Shown in pieces: positions 1 through 8,905 of a stretch of DNA of 49,597 nucleotides (positions are counted from its first letter, which is position 1; every line of letters starts with the position of its first letter). Origin of the DNA: Paracoccaceae bacterium (GTDB taxonomy: Bacteria > Pseudomonadota > Alphaproteobacteria > Rhodobacterales > Rhodobacteraceae). A program made the translations under genes and the position numbers. Location of the stretch: NCBI GenBank assembly GCA_026709265.1, contig JAPOTI010000033.1, forward strand, positions 1-49,597, read 5' to 3'. The notes below the pieces were generated by a model. It had not been told where the DNA came from. It searched no databases and saw nothing but the letters and a program-made list of their open reading frames with translations.

Positions 1-6
1 CATCAG

Positions 7-51
7 GAATCAACCGTGGTTCAAACCCAGCCATAGGGGAATCACTCCCGG
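7..51 (+). repeat. 45-nt imperfect repeat, copy 1 (upstream of aminotransferase)
   Basis: This stretch matches the reverse strand of 49268-49312 without gaps at 37 of 45 positions. The shared core contains GAATCAACC, CCAGCCATA and GGGAATCACTCCCG, the last of which can fold as a small GGGA/TCCC hairpin. The two copies are inverted relative to each other, but each lies upstream of, and points toward, the first gene of an outward-in transcription unit. I do not recognise the element. It could be a remnant of a duplicated gene end, a shared leader motif or part of a mobile element. Confidence 0.6.
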
Positions 52-55
52 CGGG

Positions 56-159
56 GTCAAGGGACTTGACTGAAGATGTGTCTGTTCAATCTTCAGCGCG
101 TCCAAGACAAAGACAGCATTCTTTCAGGAGAGAATCTACGACCTTCCCGAAACGGAAGG
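56..159 (+). promoter_or_regulatory. Hairpin-rich leader of the aminotransferase gene
   Basis: Three consecutive perfect stems are visible. GTCAAG/CTTGAC lies at 56-61 and 65-70 with a 3-nt loop. CTGAAGAT/ATCTTCAG lies at 70-77 and 89-96 with an 11-nt loop. CCTTCC/GGAAGG lies at 142-147 and 154-159 with a 6-nt loop. None is followed by a clear T-run, so they are not obvious terminators. They could form a structured 5' leader of the aminotransferase gene at 256. I match them to no known riboswitch class, and short stems like these can arise by chance. Confidence 0.3.
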
Positions 160-255
160 ATCATGCCATATTGTTTTCAATTGGAAGCCCAACTCCGGGC
201 GGTGGGTTTATCCTTGAACGTCCATTGAATTCAGCCGAACACGGGGAGACAAACG

Positions 256-1437
256 ATGTCAAATAATGGCGCAGGACTGAACTTGGCCGCGAGTCTGGAC
301 AGACTTGGAACGGAGTCTGCTTTTGAGGTCTTGGAGAGAGCCCGGCAACTCGCGGTGATCGGTAAAGACATCATTAACCTTGGCATAGGGCAGCCCGACT
401 TCAAGACGCCGGATCATATCACCGAGGCAGCAGTCAAGGCACTGCGGGATGGCCATCATCGATATACACCTGCCAACGGTATTCCGCAGTTGCGGGAGGC
501 AGTTGCGGAAGATCTGCATCGGCGGCATGGTGTGGACGTCAATCCAGATCATGTCGTGATCGTTCCAGGCGGAAAACCGACAATGTTCTTTGCCATGCTC
601 ATGTTCGGGGAACCAGGTGCGGAAATCATGTATCCCAACCCTGGATTTCCGATTTATGAGAGCATGATCAGATTTTCAGGGGCGAAGGCCGTCCCTTTCG
701 CTCTGGAAGAAACAAATGGCTTTGCCTTCTCGGCGGAGGCAGTTCTCAGCCAGGTTAATGAGTTGACGCGCCTCATCATTGTGAATTCCCCGGCCAATCC
801 GACAGGCGGTATCACCCCGAAAGAGGAGATCGACAAGTTTTGCGAGGGACTGGAGGGGTTTCCACATGTGGCGGTTCTGTCTGACGAGATCTACTCGAAC
901 ATGCTCTATGGGGGCAGACAGCATACCTCATTTCTTCAATATCCTGCGCTGCGCGATCGGCTGATCATGCTGGATGGCTGGTCAAAATCCTATGCCATGA
1001 CCGGCTGGCGGATTGGTTATGCGGTTTGGCCCGAGAGCTGTGTTGAATATGTGACGCGGCTCTGTATCAATGATCACTCCTGTGTCAATGCTGCTGTCCA
1101 GCAAGCCGCGATCGCAGCACTCAAGGGCCCACAGGATGCTGTGCATAAGATGGTGTCCGAATTTGACGGCCGCCGCCGGATTATCGTTGATGGATTGAAC
1201 AAGATTCCAGGTGTCCGGTGTGTTGATGCCGCCGGGGCCTTTTACGCCTTTCCCAATATTGAAGAAACGGGCCTCACATCACGAGACTTCCAGAACCACA
1301 TGCTGGAAAAGGCAGGTGTTGCAACCGTATCCGGCACTTCATTTGGCAGTTGGGGTGAGGGCTATGTGCGATTTTCCTATGCCAATTCAACTGAGAACAT
1401 CAATCGTGCTCTCGAACGCGTTGCTGCTGCCTTGTAA
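256..1437 (+). CDS. Pyridoxal-phosphate aminotransferase, class I/II (aspartate aminotransferase fold)
   Basis: A 393-residue fold-type I PLP enzyme that moves an amino group between an amino acid and a 2-oxo acid in the cytoplasm. Family hallmarks are visible: NLGIGQPDF near residue 41, the NPTG motif at 181-184, SDEIY with the PLP-pyridine Asp near 210, SKSYAMTGWR with the Schiff-base lysine at about K244, and the carboxylate-binding Arg near the end (YVRFSYANS). The start is supported by a GGGGAG ribosome site just upstream. It lies 235 bp before an ABC/hydantoinase operon on the same strand and may be co-regulated or a separate unit. The substrate cannot be read from the sequence; aspartate-, alanine- or aromatic-type activity is possible. 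Confidence 0.93.
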   Translation: MSNNGAGLNLAASLDRLGTESAFEVLERARQLAVIGKDIINLGIGQPDFKTPDHITEAAVKALRDGHHRYTPANGIPQLREAVAEDLHRRHGVDVNPDHVVIVPGGKPTMFFAMLMFGEPGAEIMYPNPGFPIYESMIRFSGAKAVPFALEETNGFAFSAEAVLSQVNELTRLIIVNSPANPTGGITPKEEIDKFCEGLEGFPHVAVLSDEIYSNMLYGGRQHTSFLQYPALRDRLIMLDGWSKSYAMTGWRIGYAVWPESCVEYVTRLCINDHSCVNAAVQQAAIAALKGPQDAVHKMVSEFDGRRRIIVDGLNKIPGVRCVDAAGAFYAFPNIEETGLTSRDFQNHMLEKAGVATVSGTSFGSWGEGYVRFSYANSTENINRALERVAAAL

Positions 1438-1446
1438 GTGATCGGT

Positions 1447-1465
1447 AAAGCACAAAACATGCTTT
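1447..1465 (+). terminator. Weak stem-loop after the aminotransferase gene
   Basis: AAAGCA (1447-1452) and TGCTTT (1460-1465) form a 6-bp stem with a 7-nt loop, followed by GTTTAT. The stem is AT-rich and the tail is short, so this would be a weak terminator at best. Confidence 0.3.
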
Positions 1466-1594
1466 GTTTATGAGACACTGCAGAATCCAAAAGACATATT
1501 TGCCTGTTTCTCAAACCTTGATCGGCTACACAAACATGGGCGAAAAGCACAAGAATAACCTCCTCTTGAGCACTTACGTCTGGATTAATGTTGG

Positions 1595-1623
1595 TTGACA
1601 GAAATTCTAAATTCATTTTGTAT
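1595..1623 (+). promoter_or_regulatory. Candidate sigma-70 promoter of the ribose-type ABC/hydantoinase operon
   Basis: A perfect -35 hexamer TTGACA at 1595-1600 is followed after 17 bases by TTGTAT at 1618-1623, a poor match to TATAAT. It is 50 bp upstream of the start codon at 1673, within the only sizeable gap before the operon. The downstream stretch contains short inverted pieces (GACA/TGTC) that might serve a regulator, but these are weak. Confidence 0.4.
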
Positions 1624-1672
1624 TGTTGACATCATGTTGTCTATGAACAACCGAGACAAAAGGAGGCCAACT

Positions 1673-2653
1673 ATGTCACGAACAATTGTCGTTGCGATGC
1701 TTATGTCCATCGCGCTTTCAGGCAATGCCTTTGCCAAAGGAAAAATCGCGTACTTTGCAGCTGCCTCACAAAATGGATTCAATCAGGCCACCTATGAAGG
1801 TGTGCAAGAGATGGCAGCCGCACGCGGTTATGAGACCGAAGTGTTTGACGGGCAATTCGACGCCGCCGTACAATTCGCACAAGTCGAGGATGTCTTGGCG
1901 AGTGGAAACTTTGCCGGATACATAATCGCGCCAAACGACAATGTGGGTATTGCTGGTGCTGTCGAACAGGTGATCGCCGCCGGTCAACCAATCGCCACAG
2001 TCCTCTTTCCAATAGGCCCGGAGATGAACAGTCTTGAGCCCCAGGTTCCGGGCATCACTGCGACTGTCGCCTCGCCTCCGGTACCGGGTGCCACCTTGCA
2101 GGCCGAGGCTGTCGTCGAATTTTGTGTCGATAAGAACCCTTGTAACGTGATCATCCTGATCGGGGCCAAGATCTTCCCATTCGATAATCTGCGGCTTGAG
2201 ACGTATCAAACAGTGCTGGCCCAGCATGACAATATCAAGGTCCTGGCTGTCGGTGAAGGGTACTATTCGCCAGAGACTGGATTGAACGCGATGACAGACA
2301 TGCTGCAGGCCAATTCCGACGTGCATGCCGTTCTCTCAAACGCGGATCAGCAGATGGCGGGAGCCGAGATTGCGCTGGAAGCTGCCGGTTACAATGTCAG
2401 CGACCTCTATATCATGGGCGGTGGCGCGGCAGATATTGCTATAGAAGCACTGCGTGAAGGCCGTTGGGACGCCACACTGGCCTATTTTCCAAAGACTATG
2501 GGAGCACTTGCAATGGAGCAGATTGCCAACGCGATTGAAGGCAAACCAGTGCGCAATGCTATCAACATGGATTTCGAAGGCCCGGTGCAGGCATTGATCA
2601 CCAAAGAGGTGCTGAACGCCAATCCTGACTTCGAAGCTGAGTGGCAGCAATAG
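1673..2653 (+). CDS. ABC importer substrate-binding protein, ribose/autoinducer-2 type (Peripla_BP_4)
   Basis: A 326-residue periplasmic binding protein of the RbsB/LsrB class. I start it at 1673 because a perfect AGGAGG (1661-1666) sits 6 bases upstream and the protein then opens with a clean signal peptide (MSRTIVVAMLMSIALSGNAFA, cleavage after the AFA). The mature part begins KGKIAYFAAASQNGF, typical of the family. An in-frame start at 1595 would add a non-secretory leader and is less likely. It heads an operon with HyuA, HyuB, a two-domain ATPase and a permease, so it should deliver the substrate acted on by the hydantoinase. The gene context suggests a cyclic amide or amino-acid derivative rather than a sugar, but this is inference. 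Confidence 0.92.
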   Translation: MSRTIVVAMLMSIALSGNAFAKGKIAYFAAASQNGFNQATYEGVQEMAAARGYETEVFDGQFDAAVQFAQVEDVLASGNFAGYIIAPNDNVGIAGAVEQVIAAGQPIATVLFPIGPEMNSLEPQVPGITATVASPPVPGATLQAEAVVEFCVDKNPCNVIILIGAKIFPFDNLRLETYQTVLAQHDNIKVLAVGEGYYSPETGLNAMTDMLQANSDVHAVLSNADQQMAGAEIALEAAGYNVSDLYIMGGGAADIAIEALREGRWDATLAYFPKTMGALAMEQIANAIEGKPVRNAINMDFEGPVQALITKEVLNANPDFEAEWQQ

Positions 2654-2668
2654 TTATTATCTAAGGGC

Positions 2669-2687
2669 GAAGGGCATTGTGCCCTTC
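2669..2687 (+). promoter_or_regulatory. Intercistronic stem-loop between binding-protein gene and hyuA
   Basis: GAAGGGC (2669-2675) and GCCCTTC (2681-2687) form a perfect 7-bp GC-rich stem with a 5-nt loop. It sits in the 60-bp gap after the binding-protein gene. Such hairpins can protect the upstream mRNA from 3' exonucleases or cause partial termination, so that more binding protein than downstream product is made. No T-run follows, so mRNA stabilisation is the likelier role. Confidence 0.6.
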
Positions 2688-2713
2688 TCCCTGTCCTGAT
2701 AGGAGGGCCGCTT

Positions 2714-4738
2714 ATGCCGTCGAGCTATCGTGTGGCTGCCGACATTGGCGGAACTTTTACGGATATTGTCTACCAGGATTGCCAAACAGGGGCTTGCGGG
2801 GCGGCAAAGGTTCTCTCAACTCCAGACAACCCGGCCCTTGCCGTTCTGAACGGCATCAACATTGCGTTATCTGATGATGTCGAGATCGATTTCTTCGTAC
2901 ATGGCACAACGGTTGGCTTGAATGCACTGCTCACGCGGAGTGGTGCCAGGACTGCCTTGCTGACGACACGAAACTTCCGCGATGTTTATACGATTCAAGG
3001 CAATAATCGGGGTGAGATTTTCTCAATTCGTTGGGATAAGCCGAAACCGTTGGTAACGCTGGAAGATACCTATGTTGCAACGGGTCGGATCGCCGCGGAT
3101 GGCACGGAGGTGGCTCCTCTTTCCACAGAGGATCTCGACAGGCTGGTCGAGGCTGCGAAGCGCGTGGGTTATGAAGCAATCGCGATCAGCTTTTTGTTTT
3201 CATATGTCAATCCGGCCCATGAGATAGCCGCGAAATCCTATCTTGAGACCCGCTTGCCAGGTGTTGCGATCACTATGTCGCATCAGGTCTCGCCTGAATG
3301 GCGCGAGTTTGATCGAACCTCCACCACCGTCATGGACAGCTATCTTGCACCTGTGGTTCGAAAATACTTGTCCACCCTGATGGATGCGCTTGAGGCGCGC
3401 CTCCCCGAGGACCATGGGCTGCATGTCATGGAATCGAATGGCGGTGTGATGAGCGCACGCACGGCAAGTAAGAATGCCTTGCAAACTTTGCTTTCTGGAC
3501 CGGTGGGCGGAACCATCGGCGGTAAGGCACTTTCTGCGCAGACTGGCCGACAAAATCTGATTTGTATTGATATGGGTGGCACCAGCTTCGATGCCAGCCT
3601 GATCATCGAAGGGCAACCCTCAGCATCCAATGAGACTGTTCTCGAAGGGCTACCGGTGCAGATGTCTGTCGTCGATATTCATGTCATCGGGGCCGGAGGC
3701 GGATCACTCGCCTGGACCGAGGCTGGCGCCGTGCGTGTTGGGCCACAATCGGCGGGTTCCATGCCTGGACCCGTTTGCTACGGGTTGGGTGGGACAGAGC
3801 CGACGGTATCCGATGCCAATCTGGTTTTGGGGCGACTCGACAGTGCAAATTTTGGCGGCAAAATCATGCTTGACCGGAATTCTGCGACCGAAGCTCTGGC
3901 GAAAATGGGTACAGAATTTGGCATGAGTGCCATGCAAATGGCACAGGGTGTTGTCGACATCATCAATGCCAAAATGGCTGATGCGATCCGCACGATTACA
4001 ATACAGCAAGGCATTGACCCGCGGGATTTCACTTTGGTGGCCTTCGGTGGTGCCGGGCCGGCACAGGCGGCAGCACTTGCCGAAGAGCTACAGATTGGCG
4101 AAGTGATGATCCCGACCCACCCCGGGGCATTCTCCGCCTGGGGTATGCTGCAGACAGATATGCGGCATGACTTCAAAGAAACGATGTACGGGTTCTGGGA
4201 TCTGACATCGGTCGACGATTTGACTTCTGCCTTCGACACACTCGAGGACAAAGGCCGTGCCTATATGCTGGCCGAGGATGTAGTTTCAGACAATCTCAGT
4301 TTTGAACGCAGCATCGATTTTCGCTATCACGGACAAGAATACGTGCTGACCATACCAGTACCGACCGGACCTCTCGACATGGACCAGATCCGCCAGAGTT
4401 TCGATTTAGCTTACGAACGTCAATACGGCCATTCAAGCCCTGAAGGCCGGGTCGAGATGGCCAATATCCGTCTTTCTGCTATCGTTGCCATCCCGCGTCC
4501 AGACAACAGCGCGCCTGAATGGCCTGCCGCTCAGTCGGCACGTCGCCGCGAAGTTTATTTTGATGGTGTGCCGCTGACAACGCGAATCCTGGACCGGGCG
4601 GCTCTCGCGGTCGGAAAAATACTGTCTGGTCCAGCGATCATCGAAGAGGGAACGACAACGACATTGCTCCCGCCGGGCTGGACAGCACAAGTCATCGAAG
4701 GCGGTCACATGGCACTGCGTAAGGAACAGATGGCATGA
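2714..4738 (+). CDS. hyuA: Hydantoinase/5-oxoprolinase subunit A (HyuA)
   Basis: A 674-residue HyuA-family ATPase subunit. With HyuB it hydrolyses cyclic amides (5-oxoproline, N-methylhydantoin and relatives) using ATP. The N-terminus carries the ASKHA phosphate-binding signature ADIGGTFTD (about residues 8-16), a second DMGGTSFD follows near residue 285, and the C-terminal domain has the family's AIIEEGTTTTLLPPGW segment. The order is hydantoinase A N-terminal domain, hydantoinase A domain, C-terminal acetone-carboxylase-like domain. The start has AGGAGGG six bases upstream. The stop overlaps the hyuB start by 4 bp, so the two subunits are translationally coupled. The exact substrate is not determined by sequence alone. 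Confidence 0.92.
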   Translation: MPSSYRVAADIGGTFTDIVYQDCQTGACGAAKVLSTPDNPALAVLNGINIALSDDVEIDFFVHGTTVGLNALLTRSGARTALLTTRNFRDVYTIQGNNRGEIFSIRWDKPKPLVTLEDTYVATGRIAADGTEVAPLSTEDLDRLVEAAKRVGYEAIAISFLFSYVNPAHEIAAKSYLETRLPGVAITMSHQVSPEWREFDRTSTTVMDSYLAPVVRKYLSTLMDALEARLPEDHGLHVMESNGGVMSARTASKNALQTLLSGPVGGTIGGKALSAQTGRQNLICIDMGGTSFDASLIIEGQPSASNETVLEGLPVQMSVVDIHVIGAGGGSLAWTEAGAVRVGPQSAGSMPGPVCYGLGGTEPTVSDANLVLGRLDSANFGGKIMLDRNSATEALAKMGTEFGMSAMQMAQGVVDIINAKMADAIRTITIQQGIDPRDFTLVAFGGAGPAQAAALAEELQIGEVMIPTHPGAFSAWGMLQTDMRHDFKETMYGFWDLTSVDDLTSAFDTLEDKGRAYMLAEDVVSDNLSFERSIDFRYHGQEYVLTIPVPTGPLDMDQIRQSFDLAYERQYGHSSPEGRVEMANIRLSAIVAIPRPDNSAPEWPAAQSARRREVYFDGVPLTTRILDRAALAVGKILSGPAIIEEGTTTTLLPPGWTAQVIEGGHMALRKEQMA

Positions 4739-6438
4739 GACAGGCAGACCCCATTACCACAGAAGTGGTTCGTAACTTCGTGATCTCTTGTGCGCAGGAC
4801 ATGAATGCCTCGCTCTGGCGCTCTGCCCATTCCTCAGTGATCTACGAGGGTAAGGACAGTGCCGTGGCGCTGATGGATGAAAACGGGAATATGCTGGGTC
4901 AATCCACCGGTGTCCCGTTGTTTATTGGGGCAATCGATGCCTGCGTAAGCGTGGTCAAGGACTATTACGGCGACGACATCCATCCCGGTGACGTTTTCAT
5001 CATGAACGACAGTTACATGCAGGGAACTCACCTGCATGACGTAACGGCCATCGGGCCGATTTTTCATCAGGATGAAATGGTGGGATTCGGCGCCGCGCGT
5101 GCCCATTGGGGGGACATCGGCGCGATGGATCCGGGATCGGTCATGGGCTCTACAAACATCTATCAGGAAGGCATCCGGCTCGGCCCGACACGCATCATCA
5201 GTCAGGGTCAGGAAATTCGCGAGTGGTACGATCATCTGCGGCTCAACACCCGGTTGGAGGAAGCAACCATTGGAGATTTAGGCGCGCAGATTGCGGCGAT
5301 CCGAACAGGTGAGCGAAGGCTGTCGCAGCTTCTTGACCGTATTGGGGTCGATGTTTACCGTGACGCCTGCCAGAATATTTTTGAACAAGCCCGCAAGTTG
5401 GATCGTGAAGCAATTTCCGCCATTGAGGACGGCACGTGGTCACGCGAAGGTTGGCTCGATGATGACGGGGTTGGCACCGAATCGGTGAAGGTCTGCCTGA
5501 CTCTCACAGTCAAGGGTGATCGGCTGATTGTCGACCTTGCCGGTTCTTCAGGTCCCGTTCCAGGATCCATCAATTGCGGGATCAAACAGACGGAATCCTT
5601 GCTGCGTTTGGCTTACAAGACCATGATCAATCCTGAACGCGCCATTACTGGCGGTTCGTTTGAGACGATGGAAGTCGTTGTGCCAGATAATTGTATGTTC
5701 AACGCCAAAGAGCCTGCCGCTTGTGAGTGGTACTTCACTGGCCTTGGCCTTTTGGCTGATCTCTTCATCTCTTGTATGTCAGAAGCACTGCCTGAACGTT
5801 CGACTGCAGCGCATTATGGTGACAGCATGGTTGCAGGGTTTTTCTCTGTCGATCCGGAGCGCGGTCAATGGATTGCACTGGAGGCTACTGCGGGGGGTTG
5901 GGGCGGGCGCATCGACGGCGACGGCGAAAGTGCTCTGATCAACCTCGTCAATGGTGGTTTTCGCAACATACCCGCCGAAGTTTACGAGACCAAGTTTCCT
6001 GTGCGGGTGGAGGAATTCGCTATTCGCCCGGACAGCGGGGGTGCAGGCAAATATCGCGGTGGATGTGGCGTGATTCGGCGCTATCGCATGTTGGAAGACT
6101 GTCATGGCGCTCTCTGGTTCGAACGTTCCAAGACGCCCGCTTGGGGGCTGAATGGTGGTGGAGACGGCACCGGGCCTTTTGTTGAAATCAGGCATCCTGA
6201 TAACCGTACAGAGAATCTCCTCAAGATGCGCGCGCGCGTTTGCCCGGCTGGTACAGTGATTGAAACGATGACTGGCGGCGGTGGCGGTAATGGTAACCCG
6301 AAAACTCGAGCTTTTGCTGACGTGCAGCTTGATGTGATGCGTGGTCTCGTGAGTCGCGCAGCCGCGCGGGAATTGTATGGTGTTGTGATCACTGAGACGG
6401 GTGAAGTGGATACTTCAGCTTCCGAGCCAAGGAAGTGA
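4735..6438 (+). CDS. hyuB: Hydantoinase/5-oxoprolinase subunit B (HyuB)
   Basis: A 567-residue HyuB-family subunit and partner of the HyuA encoded just upstream. Family landmarks include DPITTEVVRNFVISCAQDM at the N-terminus, FIMNDSYMQGTHLHDV near residue 90, AHWGDIGAMDPGS, the GGSFETMEVVVP block, and a C-terminal GGxGKYRGGCG segment. Coupling is tight at both ends: ATGA overlap with hyuA upstream, and a GTGA overlap with the next gene. It is diverged from the two minus-strand HyuB copies at 9928 and 14200, which are much closer to each other, so it belongs to a different subgroup and probably acts on a different ring or side chain. Confidence 0.92.
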   Translation: MRQADPITTEVVRNFVISCAQDMNASLWRSAHSSVIYEGKDSAVALMDENGNMLGQSTGVPLFIGAIDACVSVVKDYYGDDIHPGDVFIMNDSYMQGTHLHDVTAIGPIFHQDEMVGFGAARAHWGDIGAMDPGSVMGSTNIYQEGIRLGPTRIISQGQEIREWYDHLRLNTRLEEATIGDLGAQIAAIRTGERRLSQLLDRIGVDVYRDACQNIFEQARKLDREAISAIEDGTWSREGWLDDDGVGTESVKVCLTLTVKGDRLIVDLAGSSGPVPGSINCGIKQTESLLRLAYKTMINPERAITGGSFETMEVVVPDNCMFNAKEPAACEWYFTGLGLLADLFISCMSEALPERSTAAHYGDSMVAGFFSVDPERGQWIALEATAGGWGGRIDGDGESALINLVNGGFRNIPAEVYETKFPVRVEEFAIRPDSGGAGKYRGGCGVIRRYRMLEDCHGALWFERSKTPAWGLNGGGDGTGPFVEIRHPDNRTENLLKMRARVCPAGTVIETMTGGGGGNGNPKTRAFADVQLDVMRGLVSRAAARELYGVVITETGEVDTSASEPRK

Positions 6439-7961
6439 CAGAGCAAGATGTCGCTCTTGCGGCACGTGGCATAGGTGTTTCTTTTGGCGGCACTTCGGTC
6501 CTGCGCAATGTCGATGTGGATATCATGGCCGGTGAGATCCACGGGCTCGTCGGTGAAAATGGTGCGGGTAAGTCGACGCTTGGTAAAGTGCTGGGCGGTT
6601 ATTACACCGCGAGTACTGGCACACTGGATGTTTTCGGTGAGAGAGTAGAGACTTGGGGCCCGCCCGAGGCATTGGCCAGGGGCGTGGCCATCATGCATCA
6701 AGAGTTACAATTGGTGCCTGCGCTGACCGTCGCGCAGAATGTCTTTCTGGGCATCGAAGAACAGCGTAGTGGCATATTGCGTCACACAGAAAATATACGG
6801 CTGTTGGCACTCATGGAAGAATCGGGCTTTCACCTGAATTCCGAAGATCGTGCCGGCACCTTGTCTATTGCTGACCGTCAGAAAGTCGAAATCCTGCGAG
6901 CTCTGGCTCGAGATGCGCGGGTTATCGTCATGGACGAGCCAACTTCATCGCTCGGCCGCGATCAAATCGATCACCTGCATGGCACCATGTGTAACTTGCG
7001 TGATTCCGGGCGGACAGTGATCTATGTCTCGCATTTCCTTGATGACATTCTGGAGGTGACCGATCAGATTACTGTCCTCCGTGATGGTGACCTCGTGCAG
7101 ACTGTTGAAACCAAAACACAAACGAAGGTTGATTTGGTCTCGAGCATGTTGGGCAGCGAAACGGCTACGACACCATTCCCGAAAAAATACCGGTCAGCGA
7201 AACCCGCTGCGACCCCATTGCTGGAAGTCTACGATCTGTGTAGCCCTTTCGGCGTCAACGGCGTGGATTTGACAATCGGCGCGGGTGAGATCGTGGGTTT
7301 GGCCGGGCTGGTTGGCGCAGGCCGGACAGAGATTGCGCGTGCGCTCATTGGTGCGGACCCTTCCACAGGAACAGTCACGCTTGACGGCACACCCTTTGAG
7401 GCCCGAACCCCGGCGCGTGCGACCGACCGCGGCCTTGTATTGGTTCCTGAGGATCGGCGAAAGCAAGGTCTGGTGATGACTATGCCCGCCCGCGCCAACT
7501 TGACCCTGCCGCATCTGCGGCGGTTTTCTCAACGTGGCATCCTGTCGTCGCGACGCGAGCGGACACAGGCCGAAGAGACGATCAAGACCTTCCAAGTGCG
7601 CCCTGCCAGTGTAGATGGGGATATTTCACGTTATTCCGGTGGCAATCAGCAGAAGATCCTGATCGGCAAGTGGTTGGTGGATGGCCCCAAAGCTGTGATC
7701 TTTGACGAACCCAGCCGTGGTGTAGATGTGGGCGCACGTCAACTGATCCACGAAGCTATCGCTGAACTTGCAGCACGCGGTGTGGGCGTGTTGTTGATCT
7801 CCAGTGAGATCGAAGAGGTTCTGGGTGTTGCCCATCGGGCTTGCCTCGTCGATCGCGGGCGAATCAAGCAGCAGGTCATGACCGCAGAGGTTACCCCGGC
7901 TGATGTGTTGCAGCAGCTGTTCAAATTTCAATCTGATAGCAGTTTGGATGTCTTTGCATGA
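6435..7961 (+). CDS. Sugar-type ABC importer ATPase with two nucleotide-binding domains (RbsA-like)
   Basis: A 508-residue cytoplasmic ATPase of the RbsA/MglA class. The first ATPase domain has a full Walker A (GENGAGKST, near residue 40) and Walker B (VIVMDEPTSSL). The second has a degenerate Walker A (GLVGAGRTE) with signature YSGGNQQK and a Walker B VIFDEPSRGVDVG. The asymmetric second P-loop is normal for this family. It starts with GTG at 6435, overlapping the hyuB stop, and ends in an ATGA overlap with the permease gene. The placement of hyuAB between binding protein and ATPase is unusual for a sugar importer and ties import to ring opening. Confidence 0.94.
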   Translation: MTEQDVALAARGIGVSFGGTSVLRNVDVDIMAGEIHGLVGENGAGKSTLGKVLGGYYTASTGTLDVFGERVETWGPPEALARGVAIMHQELQLVPALTVAQNVFLGIEEQRSGILRHTENIRLLALMEESGFHLNSEDRAGTLSIADRQKVEILRALARDARVIVMDEPTSSLGRDQIDHLHGTMCNLRDSGRTVIYVSHFLDDILEVTDQITVLRDGDLVQTVETKTQTKVDLVSSMLGSETATTPFPKKYRSAKPAATPLLEVYDLCSPFGVNGVDLTIGAGEIVGLAGLVGAGRTEIARALIGADPSTGTVTLDGTPFEARTPARATDRGLVLVPEDRRKQGLVMTMPARANLTLPHLRRFSQRGILSSRRERTQAEETIKTFQVRPASVDGDISRYSGGNQQKILIGKWLVDGPKAVIFDEPSRGVDVGARQLIHEAIAELAARGVGVLLISSEIEEVLGVAHRACLVDRGRIKQQVMTAEVTPADVLQQLFKFQSDSSLDVFA

Positions 7962-8899
7962 CCTACGTCCCGGTTCTCAGATTCTGTCAGACCTATGCCG
8001 TACTTATCATGATCGTGCTGTTGGTGATCGCATTGACGCTTCTTTCTGACAGCTTTTTGACCGTGCCGAATCTCTTGAACATTCTCAATCAGAATGCACC
8101 ATTGGCGATTATGGCCGCGGCTATGACGCTCGTGATCATTGCCGGAGGGTTCGACCTGTCTGTCGGTTCGATATTTGCCGTGGGGGCGGTGTGTTCAGCT
8201 TGGCTTGCCCTCAATGTAAACCCCTATTTTGGCCTTTTGATGGCACCTGTTGTGGGTCTTCTCCTCGGGTTGATGAACGGTATTGTGATCACCGCGCTGA
8301 ACGTGCATTCTTTTCTCGCGACAATTGCGACGAGTTTGATTTTCAAGGGTGCCGCCATCGTGATTTCGGATGGGCGACTTATCCCGGTGCGGATGGACGC
8401 CTTTACGTGGATCGGGCGCGGGAAATTGGGCGGCGTGTTCCTGTCCATTTGGGTGTTGCTTGTTTTTGCACTGATTCTGACTTTTGTGCTGACGCGCACC
8501 AGCTTCGGGCGCAAGGTTTTGGCTGTGGGAGGAAACGCAGATGCGGCGATTCTGTCAGGCATCCGTGCGAACCGCGTCCGCATCGCGACCTTTGCCATCG
8601 CAGGTCTTGCGGCGGGGTTGGCTTCGGCCATTGCCACCTCGCGGATTTCGATGGGACAGGCCTCTGCTGGCACGGGCTTTGAGTTGCAGGCGATTGCCGC
8701 CGTGATCCTCGGCGGAACGAGTATTTTCGGTGGTGTGGGCGCGGTTTGGCGCAGCGTTGCCGGTGTGTTCCTGTTGGCGCTGATCAACAATGGGTTCAAT
8801 ATCCTCAATGCAGACCCATTCTATCGCGACCTTACCACGGGCCTTGTGATCCTCGCAGCGATCGGCATCAGTTCTGCTGGCAAAAAAAGGGATCACTGA
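7958..8899 (+). CDS. ABC importer permease, ribose type (BPD_transp_2)
   Basis: A 313-residue inner-membrane permease of the RbsC class with about nine or ten hydrophobic segments. The family hallmark AGGFDLSVGSIFAVGA occurs near residue 65, and GLAAGLASAIATSRISMGQASAGTGFELQAIAAVILGGTSIFGG spans the coupling region. Only one permease gene is present, so it likely forms a homodimer with the two-domain ATPase. The start overlaps the ATPase stop by 4 bp. Confidence 0.94.
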   Translation: MTYVPVLRFCQTYAVLIMIVLLVIALTLLSDSFLTVPNLLNILNQNAPLAIMAAAMTLVIIAGGFDLSVGSIFAVGAVCSAWLALNVNPYFGLLMAPVVGLLLGLMNGIVITALNVHSFLATIATSLIFKGAAIVISDGRLIPVRMDAFTWIGRGKLGGVFLSIWVLLVFALILTFVLTRTSFGRKVLAVGGNADAAILSGIRANRVRIATFAIAGLAAGLASAIATSRISMGQASAGTGFELQAIAAVILGGTSIFGGVGAVWRSVAGVFLLALINNGFNILNADPFYRDLTTGLVILAAIGISSAGKKRDH

Positions 8900-8905
8900 C
8901 ATTCA

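Noticed and set aside
66-266. 66-residue open frame before the aminotransferase
   Set aside because: No ribosome site, no family resemblance, and it overlaps hairpins and the aminotransferase start.
1595-1672. Upstream extension of the ribose-type binding protein
   Set aside because: It would hide the signal peptide and lies over the TTGACA promoter element; AGGAGG points to 1673.
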